This document shows, piece by piece, positions 20,857 through 29,411 of a stretch of 34,646 nucleotides of DNA. The number at the start of each line of letters is the position of its first letter. Position 1 is the stretch's first letter. The DNA comes from a virus. Both the position numbers and the translations under genes were made by a program. The notes below the pieces were generated by a model. It was not told the DNA's origin, did no database searches, and saw only the letters and a list, made by a program, of their open reading frames with translations. The stretch spans positions 1-34,646 of the IMG/VR virus record IMGVR_UViG_3300036979_000071; one strand, 5' to 3'.

Positions 20857-23800
20857 TAGGTAAGTACTCCTGCGAACGCAGCCGTGTTGGATGCGATCGC
20901 CTTCAGGTATGTATTCGATTCTTTCAGCAGCACAGTTGTCTCGTCAGTCTGCCGCGCCATGCCCGTTGACACAGGCAGCGTTGAAGTAGTCGCTCCTGCT
21001 GCCATCAATCCGGTACCGCCTGTCGGGCTGATTGCTGCTGTGTTGTTTGCAATGGATGCCAAGAGCGTTGTCTGCTTGTCGCCCTGCGCCACCAACTGCT
21101 TGTCAATGCTGTCTGCACCCATGGAGCCTTGAGTCTTGAATGAACCGAGAGCAGTATCAATGGAGTCAACGAATCCCTGTGCTTGCTGTTCGCTCTTCGC
21201 TGCTGCTTCACCCGCTGCGCCTGACCCTGCTTGGATCTCTGCGAACATCGCGAGTGCTTCAGCGACCTGCGTTGTGTCTGCTCCTGCTGCTTCTAACTTC
21301 TTCTGCAGCATTCCTGATTCGCCGAGCTTCATCGCTTCCAACTGATCAGCCAAGTCCTGCATCGTGTCCTTGACCGTCATCGCATTGTCGGTCTTCTTCT
21401 TCTCAGCATCGATCTTGTCTTCGATGGCAATCGTGTCATTGACCGCCTTCTCAAGAGCGTCACCCGCAAGACCGATGTTCGCCAACTGATTCTTCAGCAA
21501 CTCGCGTTCATTGCCTTGCGCCTCAAGCAACCGATCATTCAGGTTCTTGAAATGGCTTTCCATCGATGCATCGATGTTTGCCGTCTGCATTGTTTGCAGC
21601 AGCGCCATCGCTTGCTTTATTTCCTCGTCACCCGCGTGGAGTTTCTTCATCTTGATCTGAAGCAGTTCCGCCTCTGACTTGCCCATTTCCTCGTTCTTTG
21701 AAAGCAGATCATCCATGACTCCCTTGATAGCAGTCTGATCGGCATCCTTCGCCCGTGCGCGCGCGAGTTCTTCCTGCTTCGCAACCAACTTCGTGGCACT
21801 CTCAACCGATGCGCCCGATGCGACAAGACCCGCAACCACTTCAGCAGTTGTCTGCCCCGTGATATCGAGGATCTGCTTGTCGATCTCAGCGATGTCCTTC
21901 ATGATGCCATGCTCTGCTTCCAATGCTTTCAGTTTCGCTTGCAATGTTTCGACATCCTTGACCTTCGTTGGATCAATCCCCTTCATCTGATTGATCTGCA
22001 TCTGATCCTCGCCGATGGAAAGCGAATCAATCTTGGCTTGCAGCCCACTCAGAATAGAGTTGGCTTCCTTGAGTGACTTCTCGCTCAACTTGGCTTCGAT
22101 GCTGATTGGATTGCCTTCCATCTCGCGCTTCGTTGATTCCATGCCCTTCGTCAGCGATGCCATCATTGCCATTGCTGCATCAGGCTTCACAGCATCAACG
22201 CTTCGCTGTAGTGCTTCGCCAACGTCATCACCTGCGTCTGATGCTGATTGCTTCATGCCTTCAAATGCAAGAGCAGCGGCTTCAGCCATATGACTTCCCA
22301 ACTCTGATGTCGTTCCGGTGAGGAAGTCGAATGCTTTGACAAGCCATTCAGCAATCTTCAATATGCCGTAGCACGCTGCCATCACTCCTGTATTGAGAAC
22401 TTCTGCGAGTGCTTGAACGACATTCCACAACGCCATGAAAGCGTTGACTACGAATGCGATGAGGTCATACACAACAGCAAGCACAACCGAAACCGATTGG
22501 AACGCGCTGACGAAGCCCGAAGTATCCACCGTGAACATAGTGAAGATGCTGTCTGCGAGCGATTCAAGTACAGGCGCGAATGAATGTGCAAGCATCGTCA
22601 TCATGTTGCTGAACGAAGCACCCGCTGCGTCAACCTTGTCATTGACTGCGGCGAGATCTTGAACGACATTACTTGGGATGACGAGTTTGGCTGCGCGATC
22701 AGATGCCTCTTTGAATGATTCAGCAGTTGCATTGACGGCAGCAGCAAGACCGAGTCCGCCCTTGCCGAACATATCGCGCAGCGCAGCCATGCGCTCTCTG
22801 TGGCTTCCGAGTTCGCGGATCTTGCCGATGGTTGCTTGCAATGCCTCATCAGGAGACTTGTTTGCCAACTGCTCGTATGTGATTCCAAGGCGAGAGATCT
22901 TGTCTCGCGCTTCTTCGCTGCCTTGCGCTGCTTGATCCAATGTAATGCCGAGTCGCTGCGATGCCATCACTGCTGCGCCCGATGACGCGCCGAGATCCTT
23001 GTATGTGTGTTCAAGTTTCTGATACGCCTCGACACTCATTCCGGCTGATGTTGCTGTCTCGCTCAACGCATCCATCGCGGCTGCTTGGCTGCGTGTCAAT
23101 GCAAGCAGACCAACGACAGCACCAACAGCGGCAACACCAACTCCGGTCAGCAGCCCGGCAGCAGTACCGAGAGGCATACCGAAGATCTTGAACGCCTTCG
23201 CTGATTCACTGATGGCACCTGTTATGTCTGTGACCTTTGACTTCGCTGCTGCTGCTGCAGATTGAAATCCACTGAGGCTCGGCAACTTCAATGCGCCTTG
23301 ACCCTTGCTCAGATCAATGCCCATCTTGCCCAACTTGCCGCGAGTTGCTTCCTTGTCGCGGTTCGATTTCTGCACCGCTGCTAATGCTGCGTGTGCTTTC
23401 GTAGTTGTCTGAACCGCCGCCGTGACGTTCTCTTGAGCCTTCGTCAGTTCCTTGGTTGCGAGTTCAGCGACCTTGATCTTGTTTGCAGCAGACAAGATCT
23501 GACCCGTATACGGATCACGACCCTTCGCAGCCTTCGCAGCAAACAACTGCGCTCCTGCCAACTTCTTCTCTGCATCCGTTTGCTTGATGATCGCTTCGCC
23601 GATCTTCTTGCGAAGTGCTGAAGTGTCTTCGATCTTTAGCGCGGCGACTGCCTTGTTCGGGTCAATGCCCTGACTCGCAAGCATCGAACGCGCCATACCA
23701 ATGTTCTTGCGCGCGCCCTTCGCGCTTGCAAGTGCTTGGTCTGCTGCCTTGCTTGCTGTGATGGCTTCCGCCAACTTCTTGGTCTGCTCTGCTGCCGCCT

Positions 23801-24035
23801 TCGCGCCTGATCCGATCGACAAGAACCCTTTGCGAAGTGCTTCTGCCTTGTCAATAATCTTCCCCATGTCAATCGAAACGCCATTCAGTCCGGGAATGCT
23901 GATTTCCATTCCTTGCAATGATGACTTCGCCTTATTGGCGAATGCGTTGACATCAGTCTGCGCTTTCTTGAGCCCTGTCTCAAGACCGCGCGTTGACGCG
24001 CCGACATTCACGAAGAGGTTGCCGACAGTTGCCAT
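20856..24035 (-). CDS. Tail tape measure protein
   Basis: The 1059-aa product is the longest gene and has the expected layout: a helical Ala/Lys-rich N-terminal half, a hydrophobic segment at ~290-313, and a QLEHTYKDLGAS-like tape-measure region (MSVEAYQKLEHTYKDLG, about residues 333-350). A wide hydrophobic block lies at ~510-575, then long coiled coil, with a Gly/Thr C-terminus. It sets tail length and later passes through to the host membrane. By the usual 0.15 nm per residue this would give a tail near 160 nm, an estimate only. It follows the chaperone genes, as in lambda. Confidence 0.93.
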   Translation of the reverse strand: MATVGNLFVNVGASTRGLETGLKKAQTDVNAFANKAKSSLQGMEISIPGLNGVSIDMGKIIDKAEALRKGFLSIGSGAKAAAEQTKKLAEAITASKAADQALASAKGARKNIGMARSMLASQGIDPNKAVAALKIEDTSALRKKIGEAIIKQTDAEKKLAGAQLFAAKAAKGRDPYTGQILSAANKIKVAELATKELTKAQENVTAAVQTTTKAHAALAAVQKSNRDKEATRGKLGKMGIDLSKGQGALKLPSLSGFQSAAAAAKSKVTDITGAISESAKAFKIFGMPLGTAAGLLTGVGVAAVGAVVGLLALTRSQAAAMDALSETATSAGMSVEAYQKLEHTYKDLGASSGAAVMASQRLGITLDQAAQGSEEARDKISRLGITYEQLANKSPDEALQATIGKIRELGSHRERMAALRDMFGKGGLGLAAAVNATAESFKEASDRAAKLVIPSNVVQDLAAVNDKVDAAGASFSNMMTMLAHSFAPVLESLADSIFTMFTVDTSGFVSAFQSVSVVLAVVYDLIAFVVNAFMALWNVVQALAEVLNTGVMAACYGILKIAEWLVKAFDFLTGTTSELGSHMAEAAALAFEGMKQSASDAGDDVGEALQRSVDAVKPDAAMAMMASLTKGMESTKREMEGNPISIEAKLSEKSLKEANSILSGLQAKIDSLSIGEDQMQINQMKGIDPTKVKDVETLQAKLKALEAEHGIMKDIAEIDKQILDITGQTTAEVVAGLVASGASVESATKLVAKQEELARARAKDADQTAIKGVMDDLLSKNEEMGKSEAELLQIKMKKLHAGDEEIKQAMALLQTMQTANIDASMESHFKNLNDRLLEAQGNERELLKNQLANIGLAGDALEKAVNDTIAIEDKIDAEKKKTDNAMTVKDTMQDLADQLEAMKLGESGMLQKKLEAAGADTTQVAEALAMFAEIQAGSGAAGEAAAKSEQQAQGFVDSIDTALGSFKTQGSMGADSIDKQLVAQGDKQTTLLASIANNTAAISPTGGTGLMAAGATTSTLPVSTGMARQTDETTVLLKESNTYLKAIASNTAAFAGVLT

Positions 24036-24037
24036 GA

Positions 24038-24361
24038 TTAAGGAGCCTTTGCGCTTGCTGCTGCTAGTGCTTGGAACTTTGCCAACACACTTTCAATATC
24101 GTCTTCCTTATTCTCCGGCATGAAAGGCATGAAGTCTAGTGGCTTGAACGCTTGCGACCCTTTCTTTCTGTTCGCGTTCGCGTACATAGCGCACAGCATC
24201 GCCGTGTTGTAATCGCTGCGCCAATACCCAATCGGCTCGACTGCATCGAATGCGATCCACGCTTGCATCTCCTTCGAAGAGACACGGTCTAGTAGTTCAT
24301 CAACTGTGCAAGACAGGGCGAGAGCCAAACGGTGATAGAACCGCTGTCTCCCGCCCTTCTT
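24038..24361 (-). CDS. Tail assembly chaperone, frameshift (gpT-like) part
   Basis: This open frame has no good start of its own; TTG at 24328 is a weak possibility. It continues in the -1 frame from the end of the gpG-like gene and reads KKGGRQRFYHRLALALSCTVDELLDRVSS...W, the pattern of the T part of lambda gpGT (DUF4035 type). A -1 shift within 24361-24388 would fuse it to the gpG-like protein. No X-XXY-YYZ slippery site is present there, so the mechanism is unclear. Confidence 0.65.
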   Translation of the reverse strand, partial: KKGGRQRFYHRLALALSCTVDELLDRVSSKEMQAWIAFDAVEPIGYWRSDYNTAMLCAMYANANRKKGSQAFKPLDFMPFMPENKEDDIESVLAKFQALAAASAKAP

Positions 24362-24720
24362 CAGTCCTCTTGAAGTTCCTCGACATCAGTTGCACCAAGA
24401 CCGGACAACTTCTGCGCGATGGTGAACAGAATGTCGAGCGTCTGTGCGGGCAGACCGCCGAGTTCTGCTTCATCGCTGTCTTGGAACAGCCGCACTCCCT
24501 TGTCATCGCAGATCGATCTGACAAGGAGCTTCGCGCGGATGTTCTCAGTTGAGAGAACGCGCTGTTTCCCACGCTGTTGGAAGCAAGCGTTCTCGAAAGA
24601 ATCGCGTTCGCGTCCTGTCAAGCCTCTCACATGGACGGGAAGTTCTAATCCCGCAACCGTGACAGGCTCGATGTTGACCGTTGAACGCAGACTGAGGATG
24701 GCAAGTTTGTCGCTGTGCAT
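24361..24720 (-). CDS. Tail assembly chaperone (gpG-like)
   Basis: The 119-aa product has the size and place of lambda gpG: between tail tube and tape measure genes. It is acidic and helical, with LPVHVRGLTGRERDSFE, NIRAKLLVRSICDDKG and an acidic end (VEELQED), like the TAC family. It binds and protects the tape measure protein during tail assembly. Confidence 0.78.
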   Translation of the reverse strand: MHSDKLAILSLRSTVNIEPVTVAGLELPVHVRGLTGRERDSFENACFQQRGKQRVLSTENIRAKLLVRSICDDKGVRLFQDSDEAELGGLPAQTLDILFTIAQKLSGLGATDVEELQED

Positions 24721-24751
24721 AGTGGCAGGGTAACAATGATTGGCAGATCAA

Positions 24752-25189
24752 TCAAGTAGCAGAGTAAACGAGACTTCCGGTCTTGAGATCGCCGGTGATC
24801 TGAAGCGTGTAGGTTGCTTTCACCACATCGTCTGTGGCAATATCGAAAGTAGTGTTCTGCAAGAACGCATCGAAGACGAACTTGATTCCGCTCGTTGCTG
24901 CCGGACTAGCAACAGAACCAAGGTACATGGTGTATTCGTAGATCGGTTCAGCGGTTCCGGGAACACGTGGCTTCGCTGCTGTTGCGGGATCGACATTAGT
25001 CACGATGGTGCAGGTTCCGCAGTCCTTGCGACCCATCGCGTACTTCTTGCCTGTGCTTGTGAGTTGCGTGACATCGATTTCAGACGCGCTGAAACCTGAG
25101 AAGGATATAGAAACGATGTCGCCGGGAATGAATCCGTTAGTTGGAGTGACTGGAGCGGTGATTCGACTGTTGAACGAGGTAAGTGGCAT
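24752..25189 (-). CDS. Tail tube protein paralogue C
   Basis: The 145-aa product is beta-rich and related to the two tail-tube proteins upstream: GDIVSISFSGFSASEIDVTQLTS corresponds to GEISSISxGGVSxTAIDVSxLxS in those. The C-terminal FDAFLQNTTFDIATDDVVKATYTLQI matches their A-F-IQG-TFEA-QPDGVLM-TLTLRI. It is diverged in the middle (Cys pair around GRKDCGTCT). One of the three presumably forms the main tube; the others may cap or decorate it. Confidence 0.78.
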   Translation of the reverse strand: MPLTSFNSRITAPVTPTNGFIPGDIVSISFSGFSASEIDVTQLTSTGKKYAMGRKDCGTCTIVTNVDPATAAKPRVPGTAEPIYEYTMYLGSVASPAATSGIKFVFDAFLQNTTFDIATDDVVKATYTLQITGDLKTGSLVYSAT

Positions 25190-25201
25190 ATGGTTCCTTG
25201 A

Positions 25202-25600
25202 TTATGTTAATTGAGTAGTGATAGTGACTACGCCGTCAATGCGAAGAGTGAGTGTTGCCATGAGTACGCCGTCCGGCTGTGCTTCAAATGTCAGTCCTTG
25301 AATGTATGCGCTGAAAGCGATTGAAGGCTTGCCAACGACAGCACCACCGAGTTTGATTGCATATGCGTTAGCCCCGACTGTGTCGTTTGCTTGAATCTGC
25401 TGTTGCGTTGCCGGGAAAACCATCATCGTGATGGTTACAGTTCCGCCGTCAGCGTATCCGGCTGCATACTGTGACGCTGTACTGCTGAGAATGCTGACAT
25501 CAATCGCCGTGGCTGAAACACCGCCGAAACTGATACTGCTGATTTCTCCAACGATAGTTCCGTTGCTAAAGAACGTTCCATATGTTGACATACTCGCCAT
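25202..25600 (-). CDS. Tail tube protein paralogue B
   Basis: The 132-aa product is closely similar over its whole length to paralogue A, sharing IVGEISSIS, AIDVS, SQYAAGY, DGGTVT and PDGVLM. This is the compact beta-sandwich of major tail proteins, without an Ig-like extension. Separated from A by 33 nt and from C by 12 nt. Confidence 0.8.
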   Translation of the reverse strand: MASMSTYGTFFSNGTIVGEISSISFGGVSATAIDVSILSSTASQYAAGYADGGTVTITMMVFPATQQQIQANDTVGANAYAIKLGGAVVGKPSIAFSAYIQGLTFEAQPDGVLMATLTLRIDGVVTITTQLT

Positions 25601-25633
25601 GGTGTCAGTTCCTTATGTGTATTTCAATCGCTC

Positions 25634-26023
25634 TTACTGAGTAGCGATAGAGACTGCACCATCAATACGAAGCGTAAGTGTTGACATCAGAACGCCGTCA
25701 GGCTGTGCTTCAAATGTCTGTCCTTGAATGAATGCGTTGAAACCGATTGAAGGCTTGCCAACGACAGCACCACCGAGTTTGATCAGATACGCGACAGATG
25801 TAGAAGTGTTTGCTTGAACTGCCGATTGAGTCTGAGCAGCAACCATCATCGTGACGGTTACAGTTCCGCCGTCAACATATCCGGCTGCGTACTGTGATGC
25901 TGCGCTTGTGAGAACGCTGACATCAATAGCCGTAACCGAAACACCGCCGAGACTGATACTGCTGATTTCTCCAACGAGGGTTCCCGTGGCAAACAGGGTT
26001 CCGTAGGTTGACATATTGCCCAT
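25634..26023 (-). CDS. Tail tube protein paralogue A
   Basis: The 129-aa product is the first of three tandem tail-tube homologues. It shares GEISSISLGGVS, YAAGYVDGGTVTVTMM, GGAVVGKPSI and FEAQPDGVLM with paralogue B. Gene order (head-tail completion, tube, chaperone, tape measure) supports the call. Which copy is the main tube subunit cannot be told. Confidence 0.82.
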   Translation of the reverse strand: MGNMSTYGTLFATGTLVGEISSISLGGVSVTAIDVSVLTSAASQYAAGYVDGGTVTVTMMVAAQTQSAVQANTSTSVAYLIKLGGAVVGKPSIGFNAFIQGQTFEAQPDGVLMSTLTLRIDGAVSIATQ

Positions 26024-26035
26024 AGTGAGAGTTCC

Positions 26036-26446
26036 TTATGTGTACAGGACTGAGAAGACTGTGGTCTGCAAGAATGCTCCGGTGGTTTCGCCGCCTTGAG
26101 GAGCGTCATATGCGGATACTGATCGCAAGTGTAACGAGTGCATGATGGTTGTTGAATCGCCACTACCAACGTAGCCATTAATTGCTGTGATGACGGCGTT
26201 CGCAATGGCGATGGCAGATGCCTTTGTAGTGGCTATCGCTACTACTTCAAGTTCAGCCTTCCGTGCTACCGTGCTTCCGAGAGCCATCATCGCTTCTTCG
26301 TTGTTGGTGCTGAACACGATTGACGGCAAGGCAGATCCCTGCGCCCGTGTTTCCGGGAAGATGCGTGGCGCGGCTTGACCGCCTACCAAGCCATACACTC
26401 CGGCGTTACCTGCCATCGCTAAACGCATCGCGCCTTCCATACTCAT
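26036..26446 (-). CDS. DUF3168-like tail completion protein
   Basis: The 136-aa product resembles the lambda gpU/HK97 gp10-neighbour DUF3168 family: an N-terminal MEGAMRLAMAGNAGVYGLVG with the invariant R-I-F-P region (RIFPETRAQGSALPSIVF), a central strand, and a helical ASAIANAVITAING. It would end the tail tube and join it to the head. Coupled to the upstream gene by ATGA. Confidence 0.75.
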   Translation of the reverse strand: MSMEGAMRLAMAGNAGVYGLVGGQAAPRIFPETRAQGSALPSIVFSTNNEEAMMALGSTVARKAELEVVAIATTKASAIAIANAVITAINGYVGSGDSTTIMHSLHLRSVSAYDAPQGGETTGAFLQTTVFSVLYT

Positions 26447-26982
26447 GGCTGCACCTTGTCCATTTCGCTGCGTACTACGCGCAGAAATAGCGACTCTGCC
26501 TTCGACTTGTTGCGTTCAAACGCAGGGCGCATGAATGGTCGCTCAGGAATTCGCTTCGTCCGCACTTTGCGCCCGAAGAAGTGCGTGAGTTTGTAACCGT
26601 ACTCAATCAGATGAGCGAGTGAAGCTCTGACCCACAGCGGCTGACTCTCGCCTACCTTCTGCTTGGGTGCGTTGCCGCGTGGCTTGCCATAGAACACGGC
26701 GAGTCTGCCCTTGGAGTAGTAGCGTGATCCCTTGGCTCGTTGCAGTTTGATGCTGACCCTGCTTGCGATTGCTTGCCGTGTCCGCGTGGTGCCGCCGCTC
26801 CGGCTCGGAACGCCCATCACATTCGCCTTCGCAGACTTCATCATGTCAGCGAGTGCAGGTTTAATGGCGCGAACAAAGATTGCCTCCTGCATTGACTTGC
26901 GAAGCGTATTCATATTCGCGACAGTCCTCGCACCGCCTGTGACGGAGATACTGAGTGCAGGAGTTTGAATCTTCTTGCTCAA
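26443..26982 (-). CDS. HK97 gp10-like tail completion protein
   Basis: The 179-aa product is basic and matches the gp10/minor tail Z type: ALADMMKSAKANVMG, RSGGTTRTRQA, HLIEYGYKLTHFFG and IPERPFMRPAFERNK near the end. These proteins cap the head-proximal end of the tail. The ATGA start overlap links it to head closure. Confidence 0.85.
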   Translation of the reverse strand: MSKKIQTPALSISVTGGARTVANMNTLRKSMQEAIFVRAIKPALADMMKSAKANVMGVPSRSGGTTRTRQAIASRVSIKLQRAKGSRYYSKGRLAVFYGKPRGNAPKQKVGESQPLWVRASLAHLIEYGYKLTHFFGRKVRTKRIPERPFMRPAFERNKSKAESLFLRVVRSEMDKVQP

Positions 26983-27302
26983 ATCAGCAGTTCCGCTTTC
27001 AGTTCAATGAATCGCTTGTCGTGTATCTGCCGTGCAGACTTGACCTGCCACACATATCCGCTGTAGGTCACTCTCATGCGTTCGTAGTCTGTCTTGTCTG
27101 AAGAGCCGCGAATGGTAATCAGAATCGCTCGCTTGGCTTCTGTGCCATCGTAGATGTCTGATTCTCCGGCTTCTAGTTCTTTCACATTGCACCATCGCGT
27201 CATGCCGAGCGACCAACTTTCAATCTGCTGCCCAACTGCATCCGTAGCAACAGTTGGAAGATCGAACAGCAATCGCTCTTTGAGTTGCCCGATTTGAATC
27301 AT
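26979..27302 (-). CDS. Head-tail adaptor / head closure protein
   Basis: The 107-aa product (start MIQIGQLKERL at the ATGA overlap with the connector stop) has the SPP1 gp16/HK97 gp7 type sequence: GQLKERLLFDLPTVATDAVGQQIESW, then RWCNVKELEAGE and a C-terminal IELKAELL strand. It would close the portal channel after packaging and present the tail-binding face. Confidence 0.8.
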   Translation of the reverse strand: MIQIGQLKERLLFDLPTVATDAVGQQIESWSLGMTRWCNVKELEAGESDIYDGTEAKRAILITIRGSSDKTDYERMRVTYSGYVWQVKSARQIHDKRFIELKAELLI

Positions 27303-27895
27303 GTGATTTCCGCCAACCAAAGATTACGGAGCAATGCTTCAACAGTCATCTTCACATCGCTGCTGATTGTGCCGTTGACAACTGCTTCGCGGTTCTCATA
27401 CCAATGACCAACGAGCAAGAGAATGGCTTGCTTCGCTTGCGATGGCACCGCAGCAGCGTTCGCGTATCCAACCGTGGCGGTGATGCGGACTGCATCGGTT
27501 GCGTATCCGGTCTGCACCCATACGCTTTCTGTCAAGGCTGTCCGCAGTCTTGACGGAATGATGTTCGATTGCAGACGATAGGTAGCGGCAAGCGTTTGAA
27601 CCGTCTGCGCTGTATCGACATACACGACTGATGCAACTGCGGTCACAGGCGCGAGCGGAAATACAATCTCGTTGCCTTCAGATGGAAACGCATTCGCTTC
27701 GAAGTAGAACGTGCGACCACACAGAATGTGATTCGTCCGCGTTTCAACATAAGTTCGGGCTGCAACGCCAAGCGATGTGATCAGCGCATCGTCTGCGTCT
27801 ACATCACATCGCAAGTGCAACTTCAGTTCAGCAAGCGTGAGCGGTTCAAATGCTGCTGCTGCTGTCTGTGCATACCTTAGGGTTGGTCGTCCCAT
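27299..27895 (-). CDS. Head-tail connector (HK97 gp6-like/phiE125 gp8 family)
   Basis: The 198-aa product matches the family: LTLAELKLHLRCDVDADDALITSLGVAARTYVE at 18-50, the hallmark helical start, then FPLAPVTAVASVVY strands, and KQAILLLVGHWYENREA near residue 155-172. It forms a ring under the portal. The start overlaps the end of the previous small gene by 19 nt. Confidence 0.88.
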   Translation of the reverse strand: MGRPTLRYAQTAAAAFEPLTLAELKLHLRCDVDADDALITSLGVAARTYVETRTNHILCGRTFYFEANAFPSEGNEIVFPLAPVTAVASVVYVDTAQTVQTLAATYRLQSNIIPSRLRTALTESVWVQTGYATDAVRITATVGYANAAAVPSQAKQAILLLVGHWYENREAVVNGTISSDVKMTVEALLRNLWLAEIT

Positions 27896-28077
27896 TTCGC
27901 AGCCCTCTTCTTGATTGGAGCAGCGTCTGCAGTTTGCATCTCATCAGCAGTCTCTTCAGCCAATTCCATGGCGATGAACTGTGCAGCGGTTTCATCATCA
28001 ACCAGAATGATGTCACCGACTTTGCAGTTGCCGACCGTTGAGTTGAACTCGCGTAGTACCTTGATTCGCTGTGACAT
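27877..28077 (-). CDS. Small acidic head-associated protein
   Basis: The 66-aa product (MSQRIKVLREF) is not assigned. It has a short beta start including KVGDIILVDDETAAQFI, typical of small proteins encoded after major capsid genes, then an acidic helix and KKRAAK tail. A role in head decoration or completion is guessed only from position. Confidence 0.6.
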   Translation of the reverse strand: MSQRIKVLREFNSTVGNCKVGDIILVDDETAAQFIAMELAEETADEMQTADAAPIKKRAAKWDDQP

Positions 28078-28092
28078 GGTGGCTCCTTATCA

Positions 28093-28124
28093 ATGGGGCG
28101 CGGCACCGAAGTACCGCGCCCCAT
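28093..28124 (-). terminator. Very stable C(UUCG)G hairpin after the capsid gene
   Basis: ATGGGGCGCGGTAC pairs with GTGCCGCGCCCCAT around UUCG: 14 pairs with one wobble. It starts 18 nt after the second capsid protein stop. There is no T run, so partial termination or 3' mRNA protection of the highly expressed capsid message is likely. Confidence 0.65.
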
Positions 28125-28142
28125 CGTTGAGAGGATCAGAAG

Positions 28143-29399
28143 TTAGACAGTAGCCAAGTGAACCTGAGCAGCAGTCAGAGTCATCTTGCCATCGTTACGA
28201 GCGAAACCGAAGTATCCGGTCTGATTGTTGGCGAGGAACGCTTCACGCGCAACCTTGATGCTGATGCTGCTGCGTTCGCCGATCATGTAGTACGAGTAAT
28301 CGCCGAATCCTGCAACGATAGAGGCGGCTGCAAATCCGTTTGAATCAGCAGTACAGACAACAGGGAATCCAAGCAGACGATCAGGCTCACCGCCTTCAAT
28401 GCGCCCGTCACCCATTGACCACGCTTGCGGAGCGAATCCTGCGGCGGTGGATTCTTGCTTCAGAGCGCGAATCTTCGCGAACACAGCATCACCCATGACC
28501 CACTTCGCGTTCGACCGATACTGGCGCGGCAGAGCGTAGACCACATCGAGCAACTTCTGAATGGTCAACGCATTGCCTGATGCAAGCGAAACGGTTGTCG
28601 CTGCCTGAGACGCAGTCAATACTCCGAGTGGCTTGTTGGTGCCGTCACCCAAGACGAATGCACTCTCTTCAGCGAGTCCGAACGCGCGACCCATCTGATC
28701 TGCAAGGATGGATTCAATGCTGAAGCCCTGACCACGGCTCGGCGCATCTTCAATCAGTTCATTGCTGACCTTCGTGAAGAACGACAGAGTCGAAGGTTGC
28801 AGAGTGATGTTGGAGAAGGTCGGATTGGTTTCGGAAATGGCGGTTGCTTCTCCGCCCTTGTAACTCGCTACGCCAACAGCGTTCTCAATCGTGATCTGAG
28901 TCTTGAAGGTGCCAAGCGGCATGACAGTAGCGACCTGACGCATCGCGTTTGCCATGAAACGCTTCTTGATCAACTGCGCGTAGAAGTCCTGCGATGGCAA
29001 GAAGCCACCTGCTGAATCAGTACCTTCAGACATGGCGCGCATCTCTTGCCCGTTCAAACCATTCTGACCGACACACAGATAGCGAAGGAACGCATTGCGA
29101 TACTCTTCGCTGTTGAGCGTGGTTTCAAGTTGCGTAGTGCGATGCGTAGACAGTTGACGCGCTTCAGCAATCTCACCGATTGCGCTGCGATGATTGGAAA
29201 CTGCCTTGGACTGCACATCGAGCATGGCGTAGTGCTGATCGCGCAACTTGATGAGGTCAGTCAGGCGCGCGTTCTTCTTCTCGTACTCAACTTCAAGTTC
29301 AGGGTTCATCGGCGTACCGCTATCGGTTGCGCCCGTAACCATTGACTTCATCTTCTCGTAGAGTGCGCCGATTTCGTCCGTGATTTCTTTGATATTCAT
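28143..29399 (-). CDS. HK97-fold major capsid protein, with N-terminal delta domain
   Basis: The 418-aa product has a ~105-residue helical N-terminal region (IKEITDEIGALYEKMKSM, KKNARLTDLIKLRDQH) resembling the scaffolding delta domain cut off by the prohead protease. The HK97-fold capsid domain follows: SAGGFLPSQ, ISETNPTFSNI, KVSNELIEDAP, FVLGDGTNKPLGVL and GDYSYYMIGERSSISI. AAAGGAAA precedes the start. It follows a second capsid homologue that lacks the delta domain. Confidence 0.92.
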   Translation of the reverse strand: MNIKEITDEIGALYEKMKSMVTGATDSGTPMNPELEVEYEKKNARLTDLIKLRDQHYAMLDVQSKAVSNHRSAIGEIAEARQLSTHRTTQLETTLNSEEYRNAFLRYLCVGQNGLNGQEMRAMSEGTDSAGGFLPSQDFYAQLIKKRFMANAMRQVATVMPLGTFKTQITIENAVGVASYKGGEATAISETNPTFSNITLQPSTLSFFTKVSNELIEDAPSRGQGFSIESILADQMGRAFGLAEESAFVLGDGTNKPLGVLTASQAATTVSLASGNALTIQKLLDVVYALPRQYRSNAKWVMGDAVFAKIRALKQESTAAGFAPQAWSMGDGRIEGGEPDRLLGFPVVCTADSNGFAAASIVAGFGDYSYYMIGERSSISIKVAREAFLANNQTGYFGFARNDGKMTLTAAQVHLATV

Positions 29400-29411
29400 T
29401 CTGTGTTTCCT

